Below, one piece after another: positions 36,061 through 44,453 of a stretch of DNA of 64,000 nucleotides. The notes beneath the pieces were generated by a model. It was not told the origin of the DNA. It did not search any database and was given only the letters and a program-made list of their open reading frames with translations. Source of the stretch: Bacteroidota bacterium (GTDB taxonomy: Bacteria; Bacteroidota; Bacteroidia; Chitinophagales; LD1). The stretch is taken from positions 1 through 64,000 of the forward strand of contig JADJZU010000015.1 of assembly GCA_016715625.1 (NCBI GenBank), given 5' to 3'. Made by a program: the position numbers and the translations under genes. Each line of letters begins with the position of its first letter. Positions within the stretch are counted from its first letter, which is position 1.

Positions 36061-36867
36061 ATGAATACATATACAAAAACAGATTTCCGACATTTACCAT
36101 CGCGCACCTTGGCGCATCGGTTTACAGATGAACTCATTGACTTTCTTTTCCCCACCGAAGCCGTGTTTGATTTTCAGGAGGAGATTGCAGACGAGCGAAT
36201 CAGCAAACTGAAAAGAATGCTCCAGGAGTTACTACCCGGTGAACACGCTGCAGTGGATATACAAAAGGAGACCATCCATACCTTTTTTGCCCAACTACCC
36301 AAGGTGCAGGAACAATTACTAAAGGATGCTGCATTGTTTGTAACAGCCGACCCGGCTGCAGAATGTATAGAAGAAGTAATTGTGGCCTATCCCGGCTTCT
36401 ACGCTATCGCTATCTACCGGATTGCCCATGAACTTTATCAACTCAAAATTCCAATCCTACCCAGAATTATCTCCGAATATGCCCATAGCAAAACCGGCAT
36501 TGATATACACCCGGGGGCACAAATCGGCAATCCGTTCTTTATTGACCATGGAACCGGTATTGTCATTGGTCAAACAGCCGTGATAGGTAATTATGTAAAA
36601 ATGTATCAAGGCGTAACATTAGGTGCATTGGCAGTGCGAAAAGAGAACGAAGGCACCAAGCGCCATCCTACTATTGAGGACAACGTAATCTTATATGCAG
36701 GTTGCTGCATTCTGGGTGGCGATACCACCATTGGACACGAAAGTGTTATTGGCGGCAATGTGTGGCTTACTGAAAGCGTGCTCCCGTTTTCGATTGTATA
36801 CCACAAAAGTGATGTACACATCCGCGACAAAAGCGAACTGAAGGAAGTGATTGATTTTGTGATTTAA
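36061..36867 (+). CDS. cysE: Serine O-acetyltransferase
   Basis: 268-residue enzyme that acetylates L-serine with acetyl-CoA, the first step of cysteine synthesis. An N-terminal helical domain (residues about 1-140) precedes the left-handed parallel beta-helix of hexapeptide repeats. The latter contains GIDIHPGAQIGNPFFIDHGT, VIGQTAVIGNYVKMYQGVTLG and IGHESVIGGNVWL. The DHGTGIVIGQ and YQGVTLG loops are diagnostic of CysE. The length fits the SatA/EpsC-like form of Bacteroidota. The gene is followed after 41 bp by cysK, so the two pathway steps are in one operon. The C-terminus lacks the final isoleucine-rich tail of E. coli CysE that binds CysK, though it ends in VI. Confidence 0.95.
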   Translation: MNTYTKTDFRHLPSRTLAHRFTDELIDFLFPTEAVFDFQEEIADERISKLKRMLQELLPGEHAAVDIQKETIHTFFAQLPKVQEQLLKDAALFVTADPAAECIEEVIVAYPGFYAIAIYRIAHELYQLKIPILPRIISEYAHSKTGIDIHPGAQIGNPFFIDHGTGIVIGQTAVIGNYVKMYQGVTLGALAVRKENEGTKRHPTIEDNVILYAGCCILGGDTTIGHESVIGGNVWLTESVLPFSIVYHKSDVHIRDKSELKEVIDFVI

Positions 36868-36908
36868 AATCTGACTAGTAAAAAACGTAAACGAAAAAAC
36901 ATACTCTC

Positions 36909-37826
36909 ATGAAACTGAATAACATTCTCGAATCAATTGGCAACACACCTCATTTGCACATCAATCATCTCTTTAGTGAGGCGCACCACGTTTGGATAAA
37001 ACTGGAAAAACAAAATCCGGGAGGAAGCATCAAAGACCGCATAGCGCTCGCTATGATAGAAGATGCTGAAAAGAAGGGGCTGCTTAAAAAAGGTAGCGTC
37101 ATCATTGAACCTACCTCCGGCAATACCGGAATTGGTTTGGCTATGGTAGCCGCAGTAAAGGGCTACAAAATTATTTTGGTAATGCCGGAGAGCATGAGTC
37201 TGGAACGCAGAAGGTTGATGAAAGCATACGGAGCTACTTTTGAACTTACCCCGCGCGAAAAAGGGATGAAAGGAGCCATTGAAAAGGCCAACGAACTGGC
37301 CGCTTCCACTCCAAATAGTTGGGTGCCCCAACAGTTTGACAATGCTGCCAATGTGGAGGCACACGTTCGCACCATAGCACAGGAAATAATCGCTGATTTC
37401 CCCGAGGGCATAGATTATCTGATTACAGGGGTTGGAACAGGCGGCCACATCACTGGTGTTGCGCGCGTGTTAAAAGCCCGGTTTCCACACCTGAAAGTAT
37501 ATGCAGTGGAACCGGCAGCATCACCGGTTATCAGTGGTGGTAGTCCGGCCCCGCATCCCATTCAGGGTATTGGTGCCGGGTTTATTCCCGGAAACCTGGA
37601 CACAAAAATTCTGGACGGTGTGATACAGGTGACTAAAGAAGAGGCATTTGAATATGCTATCCGCGCAGCTAAACTGGAAGGACTTTTGGGAGGTGTTTCG
37701 TCCGGAGCCACACTGGCTGCCATTGGTAAGAAACTGAGCGAAATTCCGGCTGGTAAAACAATCCTGGGTTTTAATTATGATACCGGTGAACGTTACTTGT
37801 CGGTAGATGGATTGTTTGAGCTTTAG
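36909..37826 (+). CDS. cysK: Cysteine synthase (O-acetylserine sulfhydrylase)
   Basis: 305-residue PLP enzyme of fold type II that joins sulfide to O-acetylserine. The Schiff-base lysine is K42 in GGSIKDR, the substrate-binding TSGNTG loop is at 69-74, and the phosphate-binding loop is GVGTGGHITG. The segment IQGIGAGFIPGNLD is characteristic of CysK, and GLLGGVSSGA is the PLP-nitrogen serine region. The closing segment GERYLSV is also typical of the family. It sits directly behind cysE in an apparent operon. A CysM-like or cystathionine-beta-synthase-like function is less likely given length and motifs. It converges with the TlpA-like gene, with 3 bp between stops. Confidence 0.95.
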   Translation: MKLNNILESIGNTPHLHINHLFSEAHHVWIKLEKQNPGGSIKDRIALAMIEDAEKKGLLKKGSVIIEPTSGNTGIGLAMVAAVKGYKIILVMPESMSLERRRLMKAYGATFELTPREKGMKGAIEKANELAASTPNSWVPQQFDNAANVEAHVRTIAQEIIADFPEGIDYLITGVGTGGHITGVARVLKARFPHLKVYAVEPAASPVISGGSPAPHPIQGIGAGFIPGNLDTKILDGVIQVTKEEAFEYAIRAAKLEGLLGGVSSGATLAAIGKKLSEIPAGKTILGFNYDTGERYLSVDGLFEL

Positions 37827-37829
37827 CCG

Positions 37830-38600
37830 TCATCTGGCAAGTGCGCTGTCGATAGCGGTCTTCAATAATCCTTCTATACCCACCATACCTCCTGCATAAG
37901 AGGCGGTAATTTTTCCGTCCTTCCCCACTACCAAACTGGTAGGGTAGGCTCTGATTTTTAGTGCATCGATAAGCGGAATAGCCTCCGGGAAAACGAGATA
38001 CTCCATCTTCTGCATGGTCATAAACTTCTCTATCGGTTCGCGTTTTTCCCAATTGGGTGCCAGAAAAAGGATATCGCTCCGCCCCTTATAAGTTGCTGCC
38101 AGTTCGTTGATAGCGGGCATTTCGTACAGGCAAGGTTTACATAAGCTAAACCAGAAATTGATAACCACTACCTTTCCAATCAAGTCGGTTTTAGTAACCG
38201 TATGGCCATTCATATCTTTCAACTCAAACGCAGGGAGCGTATCGCCTAATCGTGGCTTCGGTAAGTTTTCCTCACCGGGGTTTCTGATCACAGTTTCTCT
38301 GTTTCCGGCATCAGTCCTTTTAGCAGCGCGTAGTTTATACTCATACGCCTTTCCATTTTTATCGCGCACAGGGTCGAGCGTATAGGCACCACCGGAGAGC
38401 AGTTTCATAACCATCGGAAAGGCAATTCGATTCCCCAGCGAATCTTTGACCACCGTATTTTCGTCTACCTGAACCATAAACTGGCTTTTGCTGGTAGTCG
38501 ATTTCATTTGGCCATAAGAAAAACCTATCGAAATCAGGCAACAGAAAATCATCACCATTCTTCGGTATTCTAACGGTAAGCACATTTCCTTGTCTTTCAT
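37830..38600 (-). CDS. TlpA-family thiol-disulfide protein, exported
   Basis: 256-residue thioredoxin-fold protein. A hydrophobic signal (MVMIFCCLISIGFSYG) lies after a short charged start; translation could begin at 38600, 38585 or 38558. Residues about 30-100 form an unassigned N-terminal domain. The thioredoxin domain follows (VVVINFWFSLCKPCLYEMPA), with active site C-K-P-C where TlpA proteins often have CxPC after Trp-Ala-T/S. The cis-proline segment reads IRAYPTSLVVGKDG. Likely role: reduction of periplasmic disulfides or oxidative-stress defence. The gene is divergent from ndk and convergent with cysK. Confidence 0.87.
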   Translation of the reverse strand: MKDKEMCLPLEYRRMVMIFCCLISIGFSYGQMKSTTSKSQFMVQVDENTVVKDSLGNRIAFPMVMKLLSGGAYTLDPVRDKNGKAYEYKLRAAKRTDAGNRETVIRNPGEENLPKPRLGDTLPAFELKDMNGHTVTKTDLIGKVVVINFWFSLCKPCLYEMPAINELAATYKGRSDILFLAPNWEKREPIEKFMTMQKMEYLVFPEAIPLIDALKIRAYPTSLVVGKDGKITASYAGGMVGIEGLLKTAIDSALAR

Positions 38601-38691
38601 TTGGAGCTAGTTTACGCGTAAGTATTAAAACAGTTCCATTCTCTGAAAAAAAAATACTTTCGCCCGCGATTAAAAAATAATACACAAGAAT

Positions 38692-39105
38692 ATGAGCATT
38701 ACACTTACCATGATTAAGCCCGATGCAGTAGCTGACGGACACAGCGGAAAAATCATTGACATGATTATCCAGGCAGGATTTAAAATTCAGGCCATGAAAC
38801 TCAGCCGTTTATCTAAAGAGAAAGCCGAAGAGTTTTATGCTATTCACAAAGAGAAAGTATTCTTTGGCGAATTGATTGCCTTTATGACCGAAGGCCCCAT
38901 TGTAGCCGCCATTCTGGAAAAAGATAACGCAGTGGCCGATTTCAGAAAACTGATAGGAGCTACCAACCCGGAGAAAGCAGATGAAGGAACCGTAAGAAAA
39001 TTGTTTGCAAAGAATATTGAGCGCAATGCCATACACGGCAGCGACAGCGATGAAAATGCCGCTATTGAAGCAGCATTCCACTTCAGTGGATTGGAGCGTT
39101 TCTAA
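38692..39105 (+). CDS. ndk: Nucleoside diphosphate kinase
   Basis: 137-residue enzyme that moves the gamma-phosphate between NTPs and NDPs through a phosphohistidine. The hallmark NAIHGSDS places the catalytic histidine at residue 115. Other family segments are TLTMIKPDAV at the N-terminus and GPIVAAILEKDNAV. Length is normal for a bacterial Ndk. A near-consensus box TACTTTCG lies about 40 bp upstream of the start. A strong terminator follows 23 bp after the stop. Standalone housekeeping gene. Confidence 0.97.
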   Translation: MSITLTMIKPDAVADGHSGKIIDMIIQAGFKIQAMKLSRLSKEKAEEFYAIHKEKVFFGELIAFMTEGPIVAAILEKDNAVADFRKLIGATNPEKADEGTVRKLFAKNIERNAIHGSDSDENAAIEAAFHFSGLERF

Positions 39106-39128
39106 AGCTTTGCATTATACTGCAGTGT

Positions 39129-39163
39129 AAACAGCGCGAGCCGCAGGCTCGCGCTGTTTTTTT
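39129..39163. terminator. Terminator between ndk and the ATPase gene
   Basis: AACAGCGCGAGCC, GCA loop, complementary arm, seven T. Works in both directions for two convergent genes. Confidence 0.93.
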
Positions 39164-39167
39164 ATGC

Positions 39168-39698
39168 TTATAGATTATTTAAAACAAAAGCGACCCGCTC
39201 CTCCACCGAGAGCACCGGCACTCGCACTACAGGAAAGGGCAAGGCCTCATACACAGCTATCAACTCTTCATGAATTTTAAGTTGTGCCTCCTCATTTTCT
39301 ACACGGGCGTAGTCGTTCACCAAAGGAAGGCAATCAAGAATGAATACTTTTTTGTAAGAAACATTTTCTAATGCCTTTGCCAACTCCGGGTGCTCCGGTA
39401 TATGCAAAAAGTGGTAGTAAGCATGCGCATCCGGTATAGCACGATCCAGAAAGACTACCTCCTCGGGAAGTAATTGCTGCTCCACTTCTACCTGCATCCG
39501 CAAAACCGCCAATTGAAATTCGTTCTGATGGCTGCGCACTTCTTCCACCGGGTGGCCATTCTCGCGCTGAATATCCATGTAGTGGCGAGCGATTTCCTCT
39601 GTCGTTTTATAGCCTAATTCCTTGAGCCGATTGATGAGTGTGGTTTTCCCCGAGCTGGGGCCTCCTGTAATTACATACCAATTATTCTTCTGTCTCAA
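39168..39698 (-). CDS. AAA_28/NadR-like P-loop ATPase
   Basis: 176-residue small P-loop protein. Walker A is GGPSSGKTTL at about residues 12-21, a Walker-B-like VVFLDRAIPDAHAYY lies near residue 83, and KVFILDCLPLVNDYARVE near 116-133. This is the layout of AAA_28 ATPases, related to the ribosylnicotinamide kinase domain of NadR. If it phosphorylates nicotinamide riboside it could serve the PnuC transporter 19 kb away, but that is speculation. Alternative: a nucleotide-dependent regulator of unknown target. The terminator at 39763-39800 separates it from the PKD gene upstream on the same strand, so it is probably transcribed alone. Confidence 0.82.
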   Translation of the reverse strand: MRQKNNWYVITGGPSSGKTTLINRLKELGYKTTEEIARHYMDIQRENGHPVEEVRSHQNEFQLAVLRMQVEVEQQLLPEEVVFLDRAIPDAHAYYHFLHIPEHPELAKALENVSYKKVFILDCLPLVNDYARVENEEAQLKIHEELIAVYEALPFPVVRVPVLSVEERVAFVLNNL

Positions 39699-39762
39699 TG
39701 TTCAGATTTAGAAACGCAAGACTAATAATAAGTAATGGAGATGAAGCATCGTCATTCACATC

Positions 39763-39800
39763 AAAAAAAATCCTGCGGTGATGCACCGCAGGATTTTTTT
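39763..39800 (-). terminator. Terminator after the PKD protein gene
   Basis: Perfect 17-bp stem (AAAAAAATCCTGCGGTG and complement) with an ATG loop and T run, 27 bp past the stop at 39827. Confidence 0.93.
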
Positions 39801-39826
39801 GAGCAATAATCAGATAAAACATTTAT

Positions 39827-41200
39827 TTAATTCTTTATGAGTTTAGTTCGCATCATTTGACCTGCCGAACGAGATTCCAGCACATACACCCCAGGCAGTA
39901 AGTCTGCCACATGAATCATATTGCCCGGTTGTTTTACTGCTAATGCAATACGTCCTTGCAACGTGTAAATAGTTACCAGTTCAATCGCCTCGTCAGATAA
40001 TAAATGTAGTTTATCACTCACCGGATTGGGATAGACGCTCCAGTTATTTTCCTCATTGGTTTCGTTAATTCCGGTGGGGTTCATGATGGTCAACTGGCTC
40101 ATTAAACCTGCCTCCGTTTTAAATACATAGAAAGACGAGTCACAATACGTATCGTAGCAGGTGGTGTTGGGAGAACCGATAGTGAGACAAACAATATAGC
40201 TGCCGGGCTGTGCATAGGTATGCACCGGGTAAGGATCGGTAGAGGTTGTTCCATCCCCAAAATTCCAAAGCACATTTTGGTTGGGGGACTGGCTGCTGTA
40301 ATTAAAGCCGTAGTAAACACCACTTTGGCCATTTGCAGAATCCGGATAAATAACAAAATAAGCCTGGCAGGTATTTACGCCACCCGGTGCGTTAGATATG
40401 TATATACAATCGGAGCAGGTAGTGCCACTTGCATCTATCACTGTTACGCAAACTACATGCACCCCGGCTGTTAACACCGTGGTAAAACTGCTGCCGGTTG
40501 TAGATACAACCATGCTGTCAATGGTCCAGTTATACACGGCTGGTGTTCCGCCTATACTGGTTGTGAAAAAGGTATAGAGACTATCCTGGTTGGTGTATGT
40601 AGCATACGTGTTACATGGGTTGGGCTGATTCGCGTTTGAAATGTAGGCACAGTTGCTGGATACGCAGCCATTTGCATCTGTAATATGTACACACACATCT
40701 ACAGTATTGGAATTATTCAAGGTGTCAATAACCAAGCTTAGCGCACCAAACGTGGAGATATTCTGTCCGTTCACCGTCCAACTATAAGTAAACGGGGCAG
40801 TGCCGGTGCATGTTGCCGTAAAGCTATAGAGTGAATCGGTGTTGGTATACACTACATCCGCATAGCAACTCTGAGCTGTGTCGGGGTAAACTAATGTAAT
40901 ACAGGTGGTATACAATCCGTTGTTGGTGGCCGAGTCTATTAGTGTGAGGCATACATTATAGGTAACCAACATGCCGCTCTGCTGAAAAATATGTGAGGTC
41001 TGCTGTCCGGTAGCCGTGCTGCCATCGCCAAAGTCCCAGGCATAGGTAAGTGAACTGCCGGGGCACACAATGCTATCGGCCCAAAATAACGTAGGACCGT
41101 TGGGTGTATTCTGATAATTAATAGATGCAGTGCATTGTGCATTTACCTGAACGGTTGCAATAAGTGCAATTAAAAATGGGTGTAGTTGTTTCAGTTTCAT
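39827..41200 (-). CDS. PKD-repeat protein with T9SS type A sorting domain
   Basis: 457-residue exported protein. A signal peptide (FLIALIATVQVNAQ) is followed by four PKD-like modules of about 85 residues. The first and last carry the classic WDFGDGST and WNFGDGTT motifs. The middle two keep only the frame (APFTYSWTVNGQNIS, PAVYNWTIDSM). Paired cysteines in each module (CVxVxD..G..CSDC-like) suggest disulfides. The T9SS sorting domain at the end reads WSVYPNPVSDKLHLL, then LLPGVYVLE. The ATG at 41200 starts the signal peptide. Probably a surface or released binding protein; no catalytic site is seen. Confidence 0.9.
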   Translation of the reverse strand: MKLKQLHPFLIALIATVQVNAQCTASINYQNTPNGPTLFWADSIVCPGSSLTYAWDFGDGSTATGQQTSHIFQQSGMLVTYNVCLTLIDSATNNGLYTTCITLVYPDTAQSCYADVVYTNTDSLYSFTATCTGTAPFTYSWTVNGQNISTFGALSLVIDTLNNSNTVDVCVHITDANGCVSSNCAYISNANQPNPCNTYATYTNQDSLYTFFTTSIGGTPAVYNWTIDSMVVSTTGSSFTTVLTAGVHVVCVTVIDASGTTCSDCIYISNAPGGVNTCQAYFVIYPDSANGQSGVYYGFNYSSQSPNQNVLWNFGDGTTSTDPYPVHTYAQPGSYIVCLTIGSPNTTCYDTYCDSSFYVFKTEAGLMSQLTIMNPTGINETNEENNWSVYPNPVSDKLHLLSDEAIELVTIYTLQGRIALAVKQPGNMIHVADLLPGVYVLESRSAGQMMRTKLIKN

Positions 41201-41343
41201 GTTATTTTTTTTGACAGCGCAAAGCAAAGAACATTTCAAGAAACGCGATACTGTGTTTTGAAAAAACTTACGCGTTCAAAAGGACCGCATACGGTTGGCT
41301 TAGTGCCTCGTCTATGCCACCAATCATCCATCGTTAGAATAAA

Positions 41344-41351
41344 TAAATTTG
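41344..41351 (+). promoter_or_regulatory. -7 box TAAATTTG of the PspC gene
   Basis: Exact TAnnTTTG match 15 bp before the ATG at 41367. It overlaps the only in-frame upstream start (TTG at 41349), which supports the ATG. Confidence 0.5.
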
Positions 41352-41366
41352 AAAAAAGAATCTACT

Positions 41367-41546
41367 ATGGATAAAAGGCTGGTAAAATCTAAAGACAGGA
41401 AAATTTTTGGCGTATGCGGGGGCTTGGGAAATTACTTCGACATAGACCCAACTCTTGTGCGCATTGCTTTCCTGATTGCATTTGTCACTGCCGGTGCGGG
41501 ACTACTCATTTATCTGGCGTGCGCTATAGCCATGCCCTCGGAGTAA
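41367..41546 (+). CDS. Small PspC-domain membrane protein
   Basis: 59-residue protein consisting of a single PspC domain. It has a short basic start (KRLVKSKDRKIFGVCGGLGN), then YFDIDPTLVRIAFL, and one long hydrophobic segment ending IYLACAIAMPSE. PspC proteins take part in envelope-stress responses in enterobacteria; in Bacteroidota these short forms are common and uncharacterised. No phage-shock partners lie nearby. A perfect terminator follows within 6 bp. Confidence 0.88.
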   Translation: MDKRLVKSKDRKIFGVCGGLGNYFDIDPTLVRIAFLIAFVTAGAGLLIYLACAIAMPSE

Positions 41547-41551
41547 AAAAC

Positions 41552-41581
41552 AAAACGCGCTCCGGTGTCGGAGCGCGTTTT
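41552..41581. terminator. Terminator between the PspC gene and tsf
   Basis: AAAACGCGCTCCG, GTGT loop, complementary arm. It ends both the PspC transcript and the convergent ribosomal operon. Confidence 0.93.
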
Positions 41582-41603
41582 ACAAAATTAGTTGGAATGG
41601 CGA

Positions 41604-42440
41604 TTACTTAGCGCCTCTTTCCACTCTGCTGAATGCAATCACAGTCAATCCGCTTTCAGCACCGCCCAGTACTTGCGCTACTGTTTTGCTACCGTCTTTT
41701 ACGAATGGCTGAGTAAGCAATGTATTTTCTTTGATGTAAGAGTTCACTGCACTCTCTGCGATCTTTTCAAGGATGTTGGCCGGCTTACCGGATGCAGCTG
41801 CTTTTTCCAGTGCAATTGTTTTTTCTCTTTCCAAAATTTCAGGAGCTACGCCAGATGCATCTACAGCCAATGGATTCATGGCGGCAATTTGCATAGCCAC
41901 ATCTTTTCCTACAGTGGCTACGGCATCATTTAATCCCTTGTTCAAGGCAACCAACACACCTATTTTGTTACCCATGTGATTGTAGGCAATTACGCTTTCA
42001 CCCTCAATAGATGCATAAGCAGATACGTTAATCAACTCACCGATAGCCGAAACTTTCTCCTGCACCACGTCTTTTACCGTAGCATTGCCCAAAGACAAAG
42101 CTAACACCTCATCGGCCGTCTTTGAACCGGCAGCCAAAGCCGCATCGGCAATGGAAACGGCCAACTTCACAAAGTCTTCGTTCTTTGCTACAAAATCTGT
42201 TTCGCAAGAAAGATATACGGCTACCCCTTTTTTGTTATCGGCTGATGTTTTTGCTACTACTACACCCTCTGCTGCTGCACGGCCTGCACGAAGCTCAGCC
42301 ACTTTAGCGCCCTTTTTACGCAAAAAATCGATAGCGGCCTGCACATCCCCATTAGCTTCTGTGAGCGCCTTTTTACAATCCATAATACCTGCACCGGTCA
42401 GGTTTCTCAATTCGTTTACTTGTGCTGCTGTAACTGTCAT
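41604..42440 (-). CDS. tsf: Translation elongation factor Ts
   Basis: 278-residue nucleotide-exchange factor that regenerates EF-Tu-GTP. The N-terminal UBA-like domain (VNELRNLTGAGIMDCKKALT) and the exchange motif SCETDFVAKNEDF are diagnostic. Length is normal. It is the last gene of the rplM-rpsI-rpsB-tsf operon, 99 bp after rpsB, as in most bacteria. Confidence 0.97.
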   Translation of the reverse strand: MTVTAAQVNELRNLTGAGIMDCKKALTEANGDVQAAIDFLRKKGAKVAELRAGRAAAEGVVVAKTSADNKKGVAVYLSCETDFVAKNEDFVKLAVSIADAALAAGSKTADEVLALSLGNATVKDVVQEKVSAIGELINVSAYASIEGESVIAYNHMGNKIGVLVALNKGLNDAVATVGKDVAMQIAAMNPLAVDASGVAPEILEREKTIALEKAAASGKPANILEKIAESAVNSYIKENTLLTQPFVKDGSKTVAQVLGGAESGLTVIAFSRVERGAK

Positions 42441-42539
42441 TGTTTAAAATTTTAATTGTTGATTTTTAAATGAAGTTGCCAAGTCCTGATGAACCTGGCA
42501 ACCTGAATTATTTACTTAAAAAGTAAGCTCTTAGAAAGC

Positions 42540-43418
42540 TTATTTTTTAGGTCCGCCAGCGCCTGTACCGGTGCGGGTTCTGCTTCTGCCCTGTCCGCCT
42601 GCACCTGTGGTTCTCTTTCTGCCGCGTCCTTTACCATCGCCCTTGTCCTCTTCTGCATTCACGTCTGCATCGAGGTTGCTATCATCGAAGTTATCTTCAT
42701 CTTCTGAGAGGTCGTTGCCTTCTGCATTTGCGGTGCGCTCTGCCAATCCTTCAGCAATTGCATCGGCAATGTAGTTGGTGATGAGTGCGATAGAGGTAGC
42801 TGCATCATCATTTGCAGGAATGGCGAAGTCTACTTTTGTAGGGTCGCTGTTTGTATCCACCATACCAATGGTATTGATATTCAAACGCTGTGCTTCTTTC
42901 AATCCGATATGCTCGTGCATGATGTCTACCAGGAATAAAGCAGCCGGCACACGGTTCATACCTGCGATACCACCCAATACCTTCTCCATTTTCTCTTTCT
43001 CGCGAGTCAACACCAGTTTTTCTTTCTTGGTTACGCTTTCCAGGGTTCCATCGCCCAGCATTTTCTCAATGCTCTGCATTTTCTTAATGCTTTTGCGAAT
43101 GGTGGTAAAGTTGGTCAACATACCGCCTAACCATCTTTCGGTAACATATGGCATACCTACGCGGGTAGCAGCTTGTTTCACTACTTCCTTTGCCTGCTTT
43201 TTAGTAGCTACAAACATGATTTTTCTTCCGCTCTTGGCGATAGAACGAGCCGCAGCAGCAGCTTCTTCCAATTTGTCGGCTGTGCGATTCAGGTCAATGA
43301 TGTGAATGCCCTTCTTTTCACCGAAAATGTAAGGCAACATTTTGGGATTCCACTTTCTGCGAAGGTGACCGAAGTGTACTTGTGCATCCAGAAGTGATTT
43401 ATGATCGAGTCTTTCCAT
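42540..43418 (-). CDS. rpsB: 30S ribosomal protein S2 with long charged tail
   Basis: 292-residue S2. The core (residues about 1-225) has HFGHLRRKWNPKMLPYIFGE, RWLGGMLTNF and LFLVDIMHEHIGLKEAQRL. After the usual end near residue 225, a tail of about 65 residues is added: an acidic half (LSEDEDNFDDSNLDADVNAE) and then a Lys/Arg/Gly half (GKGRGRKRTTGAGG onwards). The tail is low-complexity and probably disordered; an RNA- or S1-contact role is possible but not shown. S2 helps bind S1 and assembles late into the small subunit. It lies between rpsI and tsf in the operon. Confidence 0.97.
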   Translation of the reverse strand: MERLDHKSLLDAQVHFGHLRRKWNPKMLPYIFGEKKGIHIIDLNRTADKLEEAAAAARSIAKSGRKIMFVATKKQAKEVVKQAATRVGMPYVTERWLGGMLTNFTTIRKSIKKMQSIEKMLGDGTLESVTKKEKLVLTREKEKMEKVLGGIAGMNRVPAALFLVDIMHEHIGLKEAQRLNINTIGMVDTNSDPTKVDFAIPANDDAATSIALITNYIADAIAEGLAERTANAEGNDLSEDEDNFDDSNLDADVNAEEDKGDGKGRGRKRTTGAGGQGRSRTRTGTGAGGPKK

Positions 43419-43457
43419 TTTATAAGAATTATATTTTTTAAAAATAGATGAATGAGA

Positions 43458-43841
43458 TTAACGCTTGCTGAACTGCTCTCTCTTACGCGCTTTACGCAAT
43501 CCGGTCTTTTTACGCTCCACTTTGCGGGCATCTCTGCGCAGTAGTTTTGCCTTTTTCAACTCCGGTCTTTTCTCTGCATCATCGGCAATAATTGCACGGG
43601 CAATTGCCAAAGACACAGCTTCAGCCTGCCCTTTGATACCGCCACCAAACACATTGATGACCACATCAAACTTTCCTTCGATACCTGAAACTTTTAAAGG
43701 AGCTTCTACTTTGTTTTGCATGTATGCATTGGAGAAAAAGTCCTTATAGTCTTTTCCGTTTACGGTAATGCTTCCGTTGCCGGCTTTAATGCTGCCACGG
43801 GCTACCGCTGCTTTTCTTCTTCCTACAGTTAATTTATCCAT
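43458..43841 (-). CDS. rpsI: 30S ribosomal protein S9
   Basis: 127-residue S9 beginning VGRRKAAVARG. It has the invariant C-terminal tail GLRKARKREQFSKR, whose last residues reach the P-site tRNA, and FVVINVFGGG-like core strands. It follows rplM by 22 bp, the universal L13-S9 pairing. Confidence 0.97.
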   Translation of the reverse strand: MDKLTVGRRKAAVARGSIKAGNGSITVNGKDYKDFFSNAYMQNKVEAPLKVSGIEGKFDVVINVFGGGIKGQAEAVSLAIARAIIADDAEKRPELKKAKLLRRDARKVERKKTGLRKARKREQFSKR

Positions 43842-43863
43842 GATGGTTTTTCTGATTTAGGAT

Positions 43864-44304
43864 TTAAATAAGTTGTTTAGGTTTTTGTGCCAAATGAGGA
43901 TGCTCTGCTCCTTCGTAAACAAAAAGTTTACGGAACATCTGGTTGCCCAGCGGGCTTTTTGGCAACATTCCTTTTACAGAATGCTCAATCAGCTTGTTCG
44001 CATTTTTCTCAATAATCTCCTTTGGCGTGGCGTGACGCTGTCCGCCAGGATATCCGGTATAACGAACCAAAAAGCGGTCAGTCATTTTTTTACCGGTCAT
44101 TCTCACTTTAGCAGAATTGATAACGATTACAAAATCGCCACAGTCGGCATTGGGAGTAAAAGTGGGTTTGTGTTTGCCACGGAGAACCGAAGCAATTTTA
44201 CTGGTCATTCGGCCCAGGGTTTTACCCTCGGCATCTACGATAAACCACTCGCGCTTAAGTTCGCTTTCTTTAACGGTGCGGGTGCTGTAGCTACGTGATT
44301 GCAT
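43864..44304 (-). CDS. rplM: 50S ribosomal protein L13
   Basis: 146-residue L13, an early-assembling large-subunit protein. Signatures are WFIVDAEGKTLGRMTSKIAS, LRGKHKPTFTPNADCGDFVI and VRYTGYPGGQR, with VKGMLPKSPLG near the C-terminus. It is the first gene of the rplM-rpsI-rpsB-tsf operon and has a consensus promoter about 35 bp upstream, with a predicted leader of about 27 nt. No ribosomal-protein leader structure was recognised in that short leader. Confidence 0.97.
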   Translation of the reverse strand: MQSRSYSTRTVKESELKREWFIVDAEGKTLGRMTSKIASVLRGKHKPTFTPNADCGDFVIVINSAKVRMTGKKMTDRFLVRYTGYPGGQRHATPKEIIEKNANKLIEHSVKGMLPKSPLGNQMFRKLFVYEGAEHPHLAQKPKQLI

Positions 44305-44338
44305 ATTGAATTTGTTTGTTTCTTTTTAAAAAGGAGCG

Positions 44339-44369
44339 CAAATGTAGAATCACAACCCACGTTTGCAAA
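44339..44369 (-). promoter_or_regulatory. Consensus Bacteroidota promoter of rplM operon
   Basis: TTTG (complement of 44366-44369), 19 bp, TACATTTG (complement of 44339-44346). It matches the known primary-sigma consensus of Bacteroidota exactly. Confidence 0.8.
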
Positions 44370-44453
44370 TGTTTAGGCTACTTATTTTACACGAACCCAT
44401 ATAAACCACTGATAATCAGCCTATTTTTTACACCAGTTTTGCAAGATGTTTAA

